DNA of 36,925 nt, taken from NCBI GenBank assembly GCA_025399215.1, contig MU621102.1, forward strand, positions 1 to 36,925. Reading direction: 5' to 3'. Source of the stretch: Globomyces pollinis-pini. Its lineage: Eukaryota; Chytridiomycota; Chytridiomycetes; Rhizophydiales; Globomycetaceae. A program made the position numbers and the translations under genes. Under the pieces are notes generated by a model. It was not told the origin of the DNA, made no database searches, and saw only the letters and a program-made list of their open reading frames with translations. Positions 19,874 through 29,590 of the stretch are shown piece by piece. Every line of letters begins with the position of its first letter. The stretch's first letter is position 1.

Positions 19874-21232
19874 CTATTTTTTATTTAAAGACTTTAGGAC
19901 AGTGTCAACAATGTTATGAGCTTGAGGGAAGGCAAATTGTTCCAAATTAGCAGCGTAAGGAGTAGGAATATCAGCACCAGTGACTCGGTAAACTGGAGCA
20001 TCTAAATAGTTAAAAGCGTCTGATTCCATGATTTGTGCAACAATTTCAGATCCAACACCAAATTGTGGCCATCCACCTTCAACGGTAACCAAGTGGTTGG
20101 TTTTTTTAACTGATGCAATAATGGTATCAATATCAAGAGGTCTAATAGTTCGAAGATTAATCACCTACAACGTTAAAAAGTGTGGTGATTACTTCAGCTT
20201 TGATTCCCTTTGCTTCTAATTCTTTTGCAGCATCTACTGCTAAACCGACAGCCAGGGAATGAGCAACAATGGTTATGTCAGAACCTATACGCTTAATTAC
20301 AAACTCTGATTATACCTTCTGTTTCAATCTTTGCCTTACCAATTGGTAAAATAAATTCGTTTGATAAAACAGCATCAGAGACATCGAATGCTTTTCCGTA
20401 CATGAGTTCGTTTTCAAGGAATACAACAGGATTTGGATCTCTAATTGAAGCCTTTAATAAACCTTTGGCATCTTCAGCACTCCATGGACTGACCACTTTC
20501 AAACCTAACATAATTAAACACTATCCAGTCATCGGTTAAATAGATATCAAGATAGGCGAGGCATTTCTGATATAGAAATATTGTATAGATACTGATTTAC
20601 CATTAAACATTGCCTGCTTCGCAGTTCATATGTTTGAAATAGGATATCACAATGCTATAAACACATACCTGGAACTGAACCATACCAAGCAGCAAAACAT
20701 TGTGAGTGTTGAGCAGCAACACCAAGGGCGGCACCATTAGGCCCACGGAACACAATTGGACATTCAACAGTTCCACCAGACATGTATCGAGTTTTAGCGG
20801 CAGAATTGACGATATGGTCGATAGCCTATTGATGAGCATGAGCAATTCTTACTTGCATAGAAAAGTTGAAAGTCATGAATTCACAGATGGGACGAAGACC
20901 AGCCAATGCAGCTCCAACAGCCATACCAGCAAAACCCATTTCAGTGATTGGAGTATCAATAATTCGTTTAGGACCAAATTTTTCCAAAAGTCCTTTAGAT
21001 ACCTAAGAATGAATGATTCAATTGATTTACTTTATAAGCACCATTATATTGAGCGACTTCTTCACCCAATAAGAAAACCTTATCATCTTTAATCATTTCT
21101 TCTTCGATAGCCTGATTGAGGGCATCACGAACAGTTAGCTATATATCATTAGGATAATGGGATTACTTGATGTAATCGAGGAGCAGTAGAATGGAAAGAC
21201 CTCTTAGAAACAGATACTAATCGTTGGAACAT
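19874..21232 (-). CDS. PDB1: Pyruvate dehydrogenase E1 component subunit beta, mitochondrial
   Basis: Seven exons: 21167-21232, 21031-21138, 20853-21002, 20669-20825, 20316-20504, 20193-20284, 19874-20164; 1053 nt, 350 aa (yeast 366). Introns are 28, 28, 27, 164, 31 and 28 nt. The presequence [20 protein letters not shown] is a typical mitochondrial import signal. The mature protein begins [15 protein letters not shown]. Then come [35 protein letters not shown] (thiamine-diphosphate contact), and [34 protein letters not shown]. Last is the transketolase-C part [14 protein letters not shown], then [14 protein letters not shown]. With E1-alpha it decarboxylates pyruvate in the matrix complex. 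Function is secure. The 164-nt intron is the longest in the window. Confidence 0.95.
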
Positions 21233-21524
21233 TAAAAGTTGAAAATTTTTATGAATTAAATTAAACCGAAAACGGGATGGCGTTGGAGCATCAGTAAATG
21301 ATAAGCAACTCAATGATGGAGTTACAAGGAGTCAAAGCAGACTGAAATACTAGCAGGAGGCTGGAAGGTGATGATTTCTCACTCGTTTATATCATTGATT
21401 CTACAACACTATACTTTTAGTTTAATTCAACTGCAGGAAAGTTGCATCAAATTACACTAAAAACATCTGGTCATTAGAAATTTAGTTGAAAACCATCATT
21501 ATTTTGTGGTCAACATTAATATAT

Positions 21525-22451
21525 TCAATCCTGAGAAACATTTGGATAGCTATCCACATACGCACGATATAAATGTTCACCATAACATTTAACTGGATCT
21601 TTACCATTTCTTTTAAGGCTCCCATCTACAATACTATCCAAATCAGGATCGAAAAAGAATGGGATGGACAATCGTGACGAATCAGAAGAGATATTAATAA
21701 CTCGGTGAGGGGTCGCCCGAAGTATTCCTCCAGACCATGCTTCAAGTGTGTCACCAATATTGACAGCAAAAGTGTTTGGGATAGGATCCACATTGACCCA
21801 TTCCCCGGTTTTCGAAAGTGCTTGAAGTCCACTGACTGAATCATCCTGTGAAATCATTGTTAGAAACCCATAATCAGTGTGTCGACCCACACCACTCTTG
21901 ATACCTGATGTTGGTGGATAATGTATAAACCGCAGTAACGAAAACGGGTTTTGGAAATACTTCAATAGGCTATTCCCATCTTTTCCCATGATTCTGGCAA
22001 TGGCTTGAAGCAAAATCTGTCCAATTCTTGTCATCTCTTTCATGTAGTTTTCAACACGAGGTTTGAGATCTTTGTCACCATTATCTGGCCACTGATTCGG
22101 GCCGCGCATAACTTTGTAACCCTTCGCATCTGGGTCGAGAGGTTCATCGTAACCAAAATCAAGTGTCTCCTTATGGTCTGGGATATTCAGAGTAATTTCT
22201 TCATCAAGAGCACCCCAACCGCGAAAGTTTTTATTCATTTTGATCTTTTTCTTGTCTGGCAATGGCAGATTGAAAATATCGTTGGCAGATTTACGTATAT
22301 CTTGAACCAATTTTGGAGAAAAATTGTTATCTTGAATATAAAAGAATCCCAAACCTGTGAGAGCGTTTTTCAGTTTGGCATGTTCAAGCTCTGAGCCCAT
22401 TTCGAGCTCGTGGACTTGAATGATCAGTATTTCATCATCCCCTTTGATCAT
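21525..22451 (-). CDS. 2-oxoglutarate/Fe(II)-dependent dioxygenase (isopenicillin N synthase-like)
   Basis: A single exon, 308 aa, the usual length of this family. An N-terminal DIOX_N region (ALTGLGFFYIQDNNFSPKLV, then NLPLPDKKKI) precedes the 2OG-FeII_Oxy domain. Iron ligands are HTD (H191, D193) and H249 in ATPHRV. The 2-oxoglutarate-binding pair is R260-x-S262 (SRLSIPFFF). Fungal members hydroxylate or demethylate small molecules such as flavonoid- or gibberellin-like compounds, nucleobases or thymine. The substrate cannot be deduced, and no biosynthetic cluster is adjacent. Absence of introns contrasts with its neighbours. Transcription is in the same direction as PDB1, 292 bp upstream of its start. 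Confidence 0.9.
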   Translation of the reverse strand: MIKGDDEILIIQVHELEMGSELEHAKLKNALTGLGFFYIQDNNFSPKLVQDIRKSANDIFNLPLPDKKKIKMNKNFRGWGALDEEITLNIPDHKETLDFGYDEPLDPDAKGYKVMRGPNQWPDNGDKDLKPRVENYMKEMTRIGQILLQAIARIMGKDGNSLLKYFQNPFSLLRFIHYPPTSGIKSGVGRHTDYGFLTMISQDDSVSGLQALSKTGEWVNVDPIPNTFAVNIGDTLEAWSGGILRATPHRVINISSDSSRLSIPFFFDPDLDSIVDGSLKRNGKDPVKCYGEHLYRAYVDSYPNVSQD

Positions 22452-23339
22452 ATTTCAGCAAAATTTCAAAACCCTAGTATCGTTCATTATATATCGAAAT
22501 TAGAAGAAACCCGTGATTCAAAATTCCTTTTTTAGAAATCCCCCATCACATTGCCGCAATTGATTTTTCCTTTGATCCGACAGTAGCTGGACAGGTCAAG
22601 TGGAAATACAGATGTTATTGTCAATAGATTCCACCAAACATTGAAGATCGACCCAGCTGTCAGCTAGTCGGACGACTTTGGACAAATACAGTCAGGCACA
22701 AAAGGGCTGGAAAAGCCACACGGACCATTTAGTTTTGACTTATTGAGGATATTCTGATTAGTCCAGTAGAGGACCTTTTCAAGTTAAATGGAGTCCTTAG
22801 AGGTGCCAAAGAAATATCAAACATTTTCCACCCCAAACATTCAGTCATTGGCAGGAGATAAGACGTCTATAAGGATACAAACCGAGCAACGTGCTTGATC
22901 TAGTAGAATGGCGGATCAGAAATTTACATAACCAATTTGAATTACTCTAACACGTTCTTTGGGTAATTTTGATTGTGAAAACTACTATATTCCATTTTCT
23001 CCTAAACGGAATCAATCTTCATTAAATTACTGAGATAGTATCACAGCGAACTATCATCAGACATACATCAACAAGGGAAACGCTTTGTGATTATAGATCG
23101 CATGCACATTTCACCTATGCTCATTTACTATTTGGTGTACAAAAGAGGAACCAACTAACAGAAAGAAGTTGATCATCAACTTCTTTTCATCAATTGTTGA
23201 TGGTATATTGGAGTAAATATCTCGATCTAATTACAATGATATCAGGAACGTTGGGTCCATCAAACTTTGATACCTTGAAACAACGAACCAAATAAAACCC
23301 AACATCATCAATGGTTTCCATTCTACAAATTCAAATCAT
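22452..23339. other. 888-bp intergenic region between divergent genes
   Basis: It should hold the promoters of the oxygenase (minus) and the CAP gene (plus). No ORF of note. A 25-bp palindrome at 23162-23186 is the only distinctive structure I found. Confidence 0.5.
23162..23186. promoter_or_regulatory. 25-bp perfect palindrome (12-bp arms, one-base centre)
   Basis: AAAGAAGTTGAT - C - ATCAACTTCTTT, 154 bp upstream of the CAP gene start. It could be a dimeric factor site or an RNA hairpin; there is no T-run that would make it a Pol III terminator. Confidence 0.4.
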
Positions 23340-24437
23340 ATGCGATTCATTCACATAACAATCTTTGGACTGGCCCTCGCACAAGAGTTGCCAGTATTTA
23401 CACAAGTTGGGACCAGTAAATTGGTGGAATTGAATGAAAATTTGGAAAAACGTGATGTACCTAAATTGAAATGTGCTTATCCAAATTATGTGCCAAATGG
23501 AAAGTTTCCGTTGCCAATTCCCGAAAAGTATCAACCTGTGGTGTTGCCTGTAAAGAATATACAGAATCCAAGTCCAAAATCTGTGCCAAAGAATAACGAT
23601 GCTGCTTTACCGAACGTTCCTTTGCCAAAGACTGTTCCTATACCTAATGCCCCAGCACCAAAAAATATCCCAAATGTACCTGCACCAAAAGATGCTCCTA
23701 GCGGCCCAGCACCTAAAGATACTACTAATTTACCACCTGGACCACAAGGTCCAGTGATTAATCCTGCTGCTGGGATTAACAACTTGAATGCAGCAGTTGC
23801 TGCATTAGTGAGAGCTGCTACAGAAAGGGCTGCCTTGTTTGCTTCTGGAAGACTTCCAATACCAAATCCAGTTGTTGTCATCAATCCCGATAAAACAGTC
23901 ACCATTGCCGGTATCCTTATCCCAAAACTTGTCGGCGATAATGCCAAAGCAGCACTCGATATTGCTCTCAAATTGATACCACGACCAGTTTCAAATAACT
24001 TTGCAGGCGATTGTATCTCATTACATAACGTTTACCGATCCTTGCTTGGATTGAAACCATTGGCCGATAGTGCAAAACTACGTAATGCTGCACAAGGGTA
24101 CGCTCAAGAATTAGCAAGACGTGATGCATTTGAACATTCCAAACTAGGCTTTGGAGAAAACTTGTTTCAAACCACCAACGGAGATATGAGCTGTGGTGCA
24201 GCTATATTTGCATGGATGAATGAATTCTCCCTTTATAATGGTGAACCTATTGGGCAAGGTAACTTCCATGGTTACGGTCATTTTACACAATTAATTTCGG
24301 ATCGATCTACTTCGGTTGGATGTGCTGCTGTGCAGTATCCTTCTGGAAGAAATCAAAAGAAGGTGACGGTGTGTGAATATGAACCTGCAGGTAATGTAGC
24401 TGGCGTTCGTGTCCAAGTAGTTTTTGGTGGTAAATAG
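23340..24437 (+). CDS. Secreted CAP-domain (SCP/PR-1) protein with Pro/Ala-rich linker
   Basis: A single exon, 365 aa. Signal peptide MRFIHITIFGLALA, cleaved before QELP; a dibasic KR at 38-39 may be a Kex2 site. Residues about 78-140 are a Pro/Ala/Lys linker of APKN/APKD repeats. The CAP domain spans about 225-362, with LHNVYRSLLGLKPL (H229), FGENLFQT (E273), GYGHFTQLISDRSTSVGCAA (H314) and VTVCEYEPAGN. Cysteines (C225, C285, C328, C345) suit the usual disulphides. CAP proteins bind sterols/lipids outside the cell and in fungi often act at the cell surface or in host contact. The linker suggests display away from the wall. Its stop is 21 bp from the convergent stop at 24459. Confidence 0.92.
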   Translation: MRFIHITIFGLALAQELPVFTQVGTSKLVELNENLEKRDVPKLKCAYPNYVPNGKFPLPIPEKYQPVVLPVKNIQNPSPKSVPKNNDAALPNVPLPKTVPIPNAPAPKNIPNVPAPKDAPSGPAPKDTTNLPPGPQGPVINPAAGINNLNAAVAALVRAATERAALFASGRLPIPNPVVVINPDKTVTIAGILIPKLVGDNAKAALDIALKLIPRPVSNNFAGDCISLHNVYRSLLGLKPLADSAKLRNAAQGYAQELARRDAFEHSKLGFGENLFQTTNGDMSCGAAIFAWMNEFSLYNGEPIGQGNFHGYGHFTQLISDRSTSVGCAAVQYPSGRNQKKVTVCEYEPAGNVAGVRVQVVFGGK

Positions 24438-24458
24438 CCAATAAACAGACAGTATTTT

Positions 24459-25175
24459 TTAACCAAAAAGTAAATATATTGCCTCGAAGCCGGCTTTGAT
24501 GATATCAGCAACATCTACTGATTGCTGAAAAGGAGAGAAATCTTTCTATTCATTAAAGAATAGTTGGGACCAGTACCTAGTCAACTGCCAATGGTTGGTT
24601 ATAAATGTAAGACCATATTGTATTGCGATAAGATTTTGGGCTCCAAAAAGTAGAATCTCTTCCAGCGATAGTGACTTGACACTAATTTTTCCTGATTTGA
24701 TTTCCACATTGATGGATACGAATTTCTTGTCGTCTCTAGCAGTATAAATGTGCAAAACCACATTGGTCAACGAATGTTCAGATCAACCCTTGCAATTAGA
24801 AGAACCAAGATCTACTCATTTCATTTCTATGTCTACTGAAATAGATTATATACCTTATAGTATGGAATCTAGAGAAATAAGTGGATCTTGGTTCTTCTAA
24901 TTGCAAGGTTAGTGTATTTAAAGTGCTATTATTCATTCCTATATAATGTACAATAGAATTTATCTTCGATTCAAAGTCTTGATATTCCATCCTTTCCAGA
25001 GTTTCCAAGTGACTTGATTGTATCAGTAGATTTCTTTCCATCTGGCTTGAAGAGGGTGGATGCATAGTCTTTAGGGAGATGGTCTTTGGTTGAGTTGGTC
25101 AATGTAGATAAATCCTTCAGTAGAAACCAAGTCAATAAATGTTTGGTTTTGAACCTGTAGAAGTTGCGATGACAT
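24459..25175 (-). CDS. Hypothetical multi-exon gene, structure uncertain, disrupted by an inverted duplication
   Basis: A plausible ATG lies at 25175 (MSSQLLQVQNQTFIDL). After a probable 44-nt intron (donor GTTTCT) the frame reads a helical segment, QMERNLLIQSSHLETLERME, then YQDFESKINSIVHYIGMNNS and TLQLEEPR. A later exon gives beta-type sequence, VVLHIYTARDDKKFVSINVE, then GAQNLIAIQYGLTFITNHW. A clear 31-nt intron follows, and the end is VADIIKAGFEAIYLLFG with stop at 24459-24461. The join between the two halves is unclear. A donor at 24853 and an acceptor before RDDKKF would work but drops residues. The alternative acceptor after the inverted repeat meets a TGA at once. I do not recognise the protein. 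It may be a working gene with an unusual intron, or a gene damaged by the duplication. Confidence 0.45.
24788..24908. repeat. Inverted duplication: 34-bp arms, 53-bp loop
   Basis: Left arm 24788-24821 and right arm 24875-24908 match in inverse at 32 of 34 positions; both contain AATTAGAAGAACCAAGAT or its complement. One arm encodes TLQLEEPRS of the gene above; the other is its reverse copy. RNA from either strand would fold into a long hairpin. Confidence 0.9.
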
Positions 25176-25264
25176 TTTAGAAAAAGCCGTATGTGACACC
25201 CCATATTTCTTGATCAAATTTCGGACTATTGCCCGCACAATTATTTACTTGAATAGTTTTCTAA

Positions 25265-26356
25265 ATGCAGTTGAAAGTGTCAACTTGTGGGTCTAATGCG
25301 AAAGGTCAATTAGGTATTCAATCCTTCGAAGATATATCCATTCCAACTTTGGTTACTATTAAACATGAACCAATTTCAACAAACAATAACTATACTGCTT
25401 GTGCTGGAGGTTCAAACCATACGATATTAGCTATAAATGGTCAACTTTATGTATGTGGTGATAATTCCAAAGGTCAACTGGGAATTGAAACTGATCACAC
25501 AACTATATTTATTCCATCCGATTTGAAGATTCCCGTAAAGTTTATTGCATGTGGATGGGATAGCTCGTTTGTTATCACCAATGAAGGTGATGTATATGGT
25601 TGTGGAGATAACACCTTTGGCACAGTAGGAATTCGAAAACAGAAATTAGCAATATGGGAAAACTTGCTTATACCAAATGTAGTTAAAATTTCATGTGGAA
25701 TGCGACATACATTGTTTTTATTAGAAGATGGTTCTGTTCTAGGATGTGGTAGTTCCAGAAAAGGTAGTCTGTTATGTGATGTAAAAGATATTCATTGGAT
25801 ACCTTTTCAATTACAGTTCCGGCAAAGAGTTTTGGATATCGCATGCGGTCAATTTCACTCTGTAGTGTTGATGGAGTCTCATCAAGTATATGTTTTTGGT
25901 AGAAATCAGTATGGACAATTGGGTATTAGTCCAGATCAAATATCGTTCTCGATTAATCCTATTCGAATCGATTTACATGAAAATTACATCCCTTACAGTA
26001 TTGAATCTAGCTGGTCTACAATTGGCATTGTGTGCAAGGAAGGAGAAGTGGTTATATGGGGTAGATGTGACAGATTTCAAACTGGAATACCAGTCGATAT
26101 GAATAAGAAGTTTCAAGTGACTCCTCAAGTGATTCCACATCTAAAAGTGAAAAAATTGGTGTTTGGATCCGAACACGCGATTGCATTATCTTCAGATGGT
26201 ACTGCTGTTACTTGGGGTTGGAATGAGCATGGTAATTGTGGACTAGGTCATTTAATTGATGTATCAACTTTCACAAAGCTACAAATCCAACTTCCAGAAG
26301 TAACTGATATTGGTAGTGGTGCTGGTCATTCTATTATTATTCATAAAGAAGTCTAA
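25265..26356 (+). CDS. RCC1-repeat (seven-bladed beta-propeller) protein
   Basis: A single exon, 363 aa. Six to seven blades are visible through their G-x-N/S-x-x-G-Q-L-G signatures and following GxxHT/S elements. Examples are CGSNAKGQLGIQ, AGGSNHTILAINGQLYVCGD, CGDNTFGTVGI, SCGMRHTLFLLEDGSVLGCG, ACGQFHSVVLMESHQVYVFG and GSEHAIALSSDGTAVTWGWN. A stand-alone propeller of this size resembles the Ats1/SERGEF group rather than RCC1 itself. Ats1-type proteins are tied to tubulin suppression and diphthamide/elongator biology, SERGEF to secretion; which applies cannot be decided here. It shares a short (89 bp) divergent promoter region with the minus-strand gene starting at 25175. Confidence 0.88.
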   Translation: MQLKVSTCGSNAKGQLGIQSFEDISIPTLVTIKHEPISTNNNYTACAGGSNHTILAINGQLYVCGDNSKGQLGIETDHTTIFIPSDLKIPVKFIACGWDSSFVITNEGDVYGCGDNTFGTVGIRKQKLAIWENLLIPNVVKISCGMRHTLFLLEDGSVLGCGSSRKGSLLCDVKDIHWIPFQLQFRQRVLDIACGQFHSVVLMESHQVYVFGRNQYGQLGISPDQISFSINPIRIDLHENYIPYSIESSWSTIGIVCKEGEVVIWGRCDRFQTGIPVDMNKKFQVTPQVIPHLKVKKLVFGSEHAIALSSDGTAVTWGWNEHGNCGLGHLIDVSTFTKLQIQLPEVTDIGSGAGHSIIIHKEV

Positions 26357-26445
26357 ATGTCATAGATTTTGATTCTCGGTAAATTCAGTTTGAAATCACC
26401 TGACTTCCTTTGTTGGGAACACTTGGGTCAATATGCATGTAATAA

Positions 26446-27159
26446 ATGGCAAGAATTTGTATTACCCATTATATGAACATAATTAACCGAATAAGTGCTA
26501 AAGTAAAGTTGAGCAACTCAACCAAATCGATTGCTGTTCAACCATGGCCACAAAGTTCATATTCACACAAACCAATAAATGGTCCAATGCCAGTTGTTAA
26601 ATGGGTAAACAAAGTTGTCCCTCATAACTCTACCAAATTGCCATTCAATTTGCAATTAACTTCGAAATTGTTAGAGTATGTGTTTAAATTTAACCAAAAT
26701 TATAGTAATCCAATCAAAGAAGCTGTCCAACATCGAATAAAACTATATACATCGTAATTCGGTAAATAGTAATTTGTATAGATGTACTGCCTTAATCGAT
26801 GCTTTAATCCATCATGAATTGGTCAATGACAGTTTTTTGGCTTCGTAATTGAGTTCTAATACCTAAAAATACAATAGATTTGATAGAGTTTATCAAGATA
26901 TTCGGAAAACAACAAAGATCTTGAAAATGAATGTACCAGATCCAATGTAATTACGCGAGGTTTGGTTTAATGATAGTTGGGGAATGGATGAATATGAGGG
27001 ACTGATGACTGAACCTGAAATTCGGTATCATAGTTAATAATATTACTAATACGATGTAGAAATCATTTAATGCATGAATTGGGTTATTTAATGACGGGAT
27101 TGGAACAGGAAATAAGAGAGTTATCAGTCTTTGGTCTCACCAAACTTTTCAGACAGTAA
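26446..27159 (+). CDS. Hypothetical protein, possibly mitochondrial, five exons
   Basis: Exons 26446-26753, 26782-26844, 26878-26946, 26977-27024, 27060-27159; introns 28, 33, 30 and 35 nt. All four introns are phase 2. The sum is 588 nt, 195 aa (186 if the ATG at 26473 is used). The N-terminus is basic and Ser-rich without acids (MNIINRISAKVKLSNSTKS), consistent with mitochondrial import. The body is helical: SKLLEYVFKFNQNYSNPIKE, ALIDALIHHELVNDSFLASF, NHLMHELGYLMTGLEQEIRE. No domain recognised. Only the first exon looks like a gene if the short introns are ignored. Its last 36 nt overlap a minus-strand candidate gene. Confidence 0.7.
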
Positions 27160-27482
27160 TAAAGATTGCGTCTCTGCAGATTGGTTAGTTTTAAATACAC
27201 ATAACATATGAGTGAAATCAAACGGTACGCGACAGTAACATTTGAATTCCAACATAATTTCAGCATTCATGCCTTGTTCATGATATCTACATATGTTATT
27301 GGGTAACTTGACTGTTTAGGAAAGCTAATATTCCATCAGATATCTAAGCTTTATGACTGGATGATGGTAACGATTTACTAAACTGAGTCCATATCTGGCA
27401 TCTAAAGGGTTAATGCTACCAACTGTACATTATTGTAATATTCATCTATCAGAATGATTTTCATCCTAAAGGTGGACCCATA
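27124..27482 (-). CDS. Candidate small gene, low confidence
   Basis: An ATG at 27270 gives a 48-codon frame, MNAEIMLEFKCYCRVPFDFT to SEKFGETKD, stop 27124. It extends upstream in the same frame (NNICRYHEQG) to a clear acceptor with branch site TTTCCTAAACAG. A coherent upstream piece, GSINPLDARYGL, lies in the same frame beyond a 72-nt intron. A first exon near 27482 is only guessed. The product would be about 76 aa with three Cys. The 3' end is antisense to the last exon of the plus gene. No family recognised; it may be a decayed gene. Confidence 0.3.
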
Positions 27483-27511
27483 TGCTACTTCACTCTTAAC
27501 CCTTTAATTCC

Positions 27512-29268
27512 ATGACATCAAACGAAAACAATCCAACAGTTGATACAGACACCGAATTTAAATCAATATTGGATACAGTTGCTACTGTAATCGAGAAACC
27601 ATTGAGATTCCTTTCGTTGTCGATTCCAAGTTCGGGAGCTAATACACCAAGAATGTCATTCTCAAGACAAAATTCATTTAATTCTTTCGGTTTAACAGAG
27701 AAGTTAGAGTCAATCAAACAAACGCAATTTCCTACAATCATCAATCTAAAGTCCAATTCCATTTATTCCCTACCAAATGAAATCACTTGGTTAATCATAT
27801 CACAAATTGCCAAGAATTGCAGACGTAGTGGTCACTATGCCGATTTATTAAATTGTAGTTATCTGGATAAGAGGTAAAATCCAATCTTTTAACAACTAGA
27901 TTCAATTGCTTCTCCAATATTTTTCTTTGGTACCATATCGAAATCAGCAAACGTTCTTCATTCCAATCATTACTAGATGTCCTTCGCGATCCAGTTAAAA
28001 AAACAGAGTTTGGAAATATGGTTAAAATGTTGTCGTTTTCCCGACTTTCATACATGGATTATGATGATTGGAATACAGTTTTTACAATGTGTCCGAAATT
28101 GATATCCATTACATTGGAAAGATGTTATTTGGAGGAAATACCAAAGGAAGTGACCAACGTGATCCATTTCAAACACCTAAAGAATTTGACTGTATCCGAT
28201 AGCCCAAAATGCCCCTTACAACCCATTTTAATGATTTGTCAACAATCACCTGAATTGAATCGATTAGCTATTAGTGGATGTAGTTATACTGAAGAGGATA
28301 TGTGTCAGTTAGTCTCACTATGTCCAAAATTAACAGCAATCAAACTTGGTTCACATGCAAGTGCTGCGATGTCAATGACAGGAGGAGCAGGAGGTGATGT
28401 GTTTGCCCAAACATTGGCTGAAAAATGCCCTTTGATAACGTTAGCAGATCTGACTGGAATCATATCTATGACTGATATGGGGTTTAATTACCTAATGGAA
28501 GCATTATCAAACACATTGGAAAAATTATACATCAGACGCGCAATGCAAATATCAGTAGACTCTTTATTGAATGTTACCATATTAAAAAATTTGCGTAGAT
28601 TGACTTTTGCTAACGTACCACATCTGACGGACCAATTAGTCGTCAATGTAATGGAGCGCATTGGATCTCAATTACATTTCCTCCAACTTGAAAATATACC
28701 CATTGAAGACGAATCATTTATAGCTGTTTCAACTTATTGCACCAACCTGACACAGTTACGGATTTTTGAATGTGATGATTGGTTGGATATTAGAAACATT
28801 CTGGTAGAATCACATATGAAGAAATTAAAAGTTTTGATTATACATGATTGTAAGTCTTTGGAAGGCGAAGTGGAATGCTCACATAGTTTGATTAGCGAAA
28901 GCGAATCACCGGAATTGGACAGTTTTCCTGAAAATCCAAGAATTCGGGATACTAGTTATATGTCGCCTACCCTTGAAAGTTTGCCATGTACTCCAACTTC
29001 TGCAACTGCTCTTTCACCATTTCCATCCTCATCTCCAAGAAACCATTGTGAAATTTCGTTTCAATTGTCACATTTGGAATTTATTGGTTGTGATTCTGTT
29101 TCACTCGATACGGTGTTTAATCTACTCAACCATTGTAGAACGCTTAAACGGTTTATCTTTGCTGGTCAGGCTTTGAATGGTAAAATAAGAAAACATTTGT
29201 TGGATAGAAGACCGAAGTTAAAGGCAAGTCTTTATGTTTTGACTCCTTCCACACCTGGATTTGAATAG
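27512..29268 (+). CDS. F-box/leucine-rich-repeat protein
   Basis: Two exons, 27512-27873 and 27900-29268, with a 26-nt intron; 576 aa. A Ser-rich N-terminal 75 residues is followed by an F-box-like helix pair (YSLPNEITWLIISQIAKNC). Imperfect LRRs then run to the end, for example CPKLISITLERCYLEEIPKE, SPELNRLAISGCSYTEEDM, CPLITLADLTGIISMTDMG, NLRRLTFANVPHLTDQLVV and TNLTQLRIFECDDWLDI. An acidic/Pro-Ser insert (about 475-525) interrupts the last repeats. LRRs of the cysteine-containing type joined to an F-box are substrate receptors of SCF ubiquitin ligases. The target is unknown. The F-box is weak, so an LRR-only role is possible. Confidence 0.8.
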
Positions 29269-29590
29269 TCTTCATCTGATTGATATAATATAAAAGCATT
29301 TAGAATTTTGATTTGATAGAGTTCATACAATCAAATTCAACAATTTCAATCTTTATCAAAGGGAACAATTGCTGAATTACTTTATAAACACCTCTGCATT
29401 AGGAATGTATAATTTTAACCGAAATCAGTATTCACATCCGCAGTATTTTTTATGATAGATAGATGCTATCATATACGATCTAACATATCACGATAATGGA
29501 GTGATGGTGAGTTAAATTTCCGATAATCACGTCAAAATATGATTGATTCATTTTCGAATTCTTTCCAAACTTTAAACTGAATCGAGATTA
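29269..29590. other. Intergenic region, 322 bp
   Basis: AT-rich, no ORF or repeat of note; expected to hold the 3' end of the F-box/LRR gene and the promoter of the receptor gene. Confidence 0.5.

Noticed and set aside
23531..23971. Minus ORF of 146 codons, Gly/Ala-rich
   Set aside because: Antisense shadow of the Pro/Ala-rich linker of the CAP gene.
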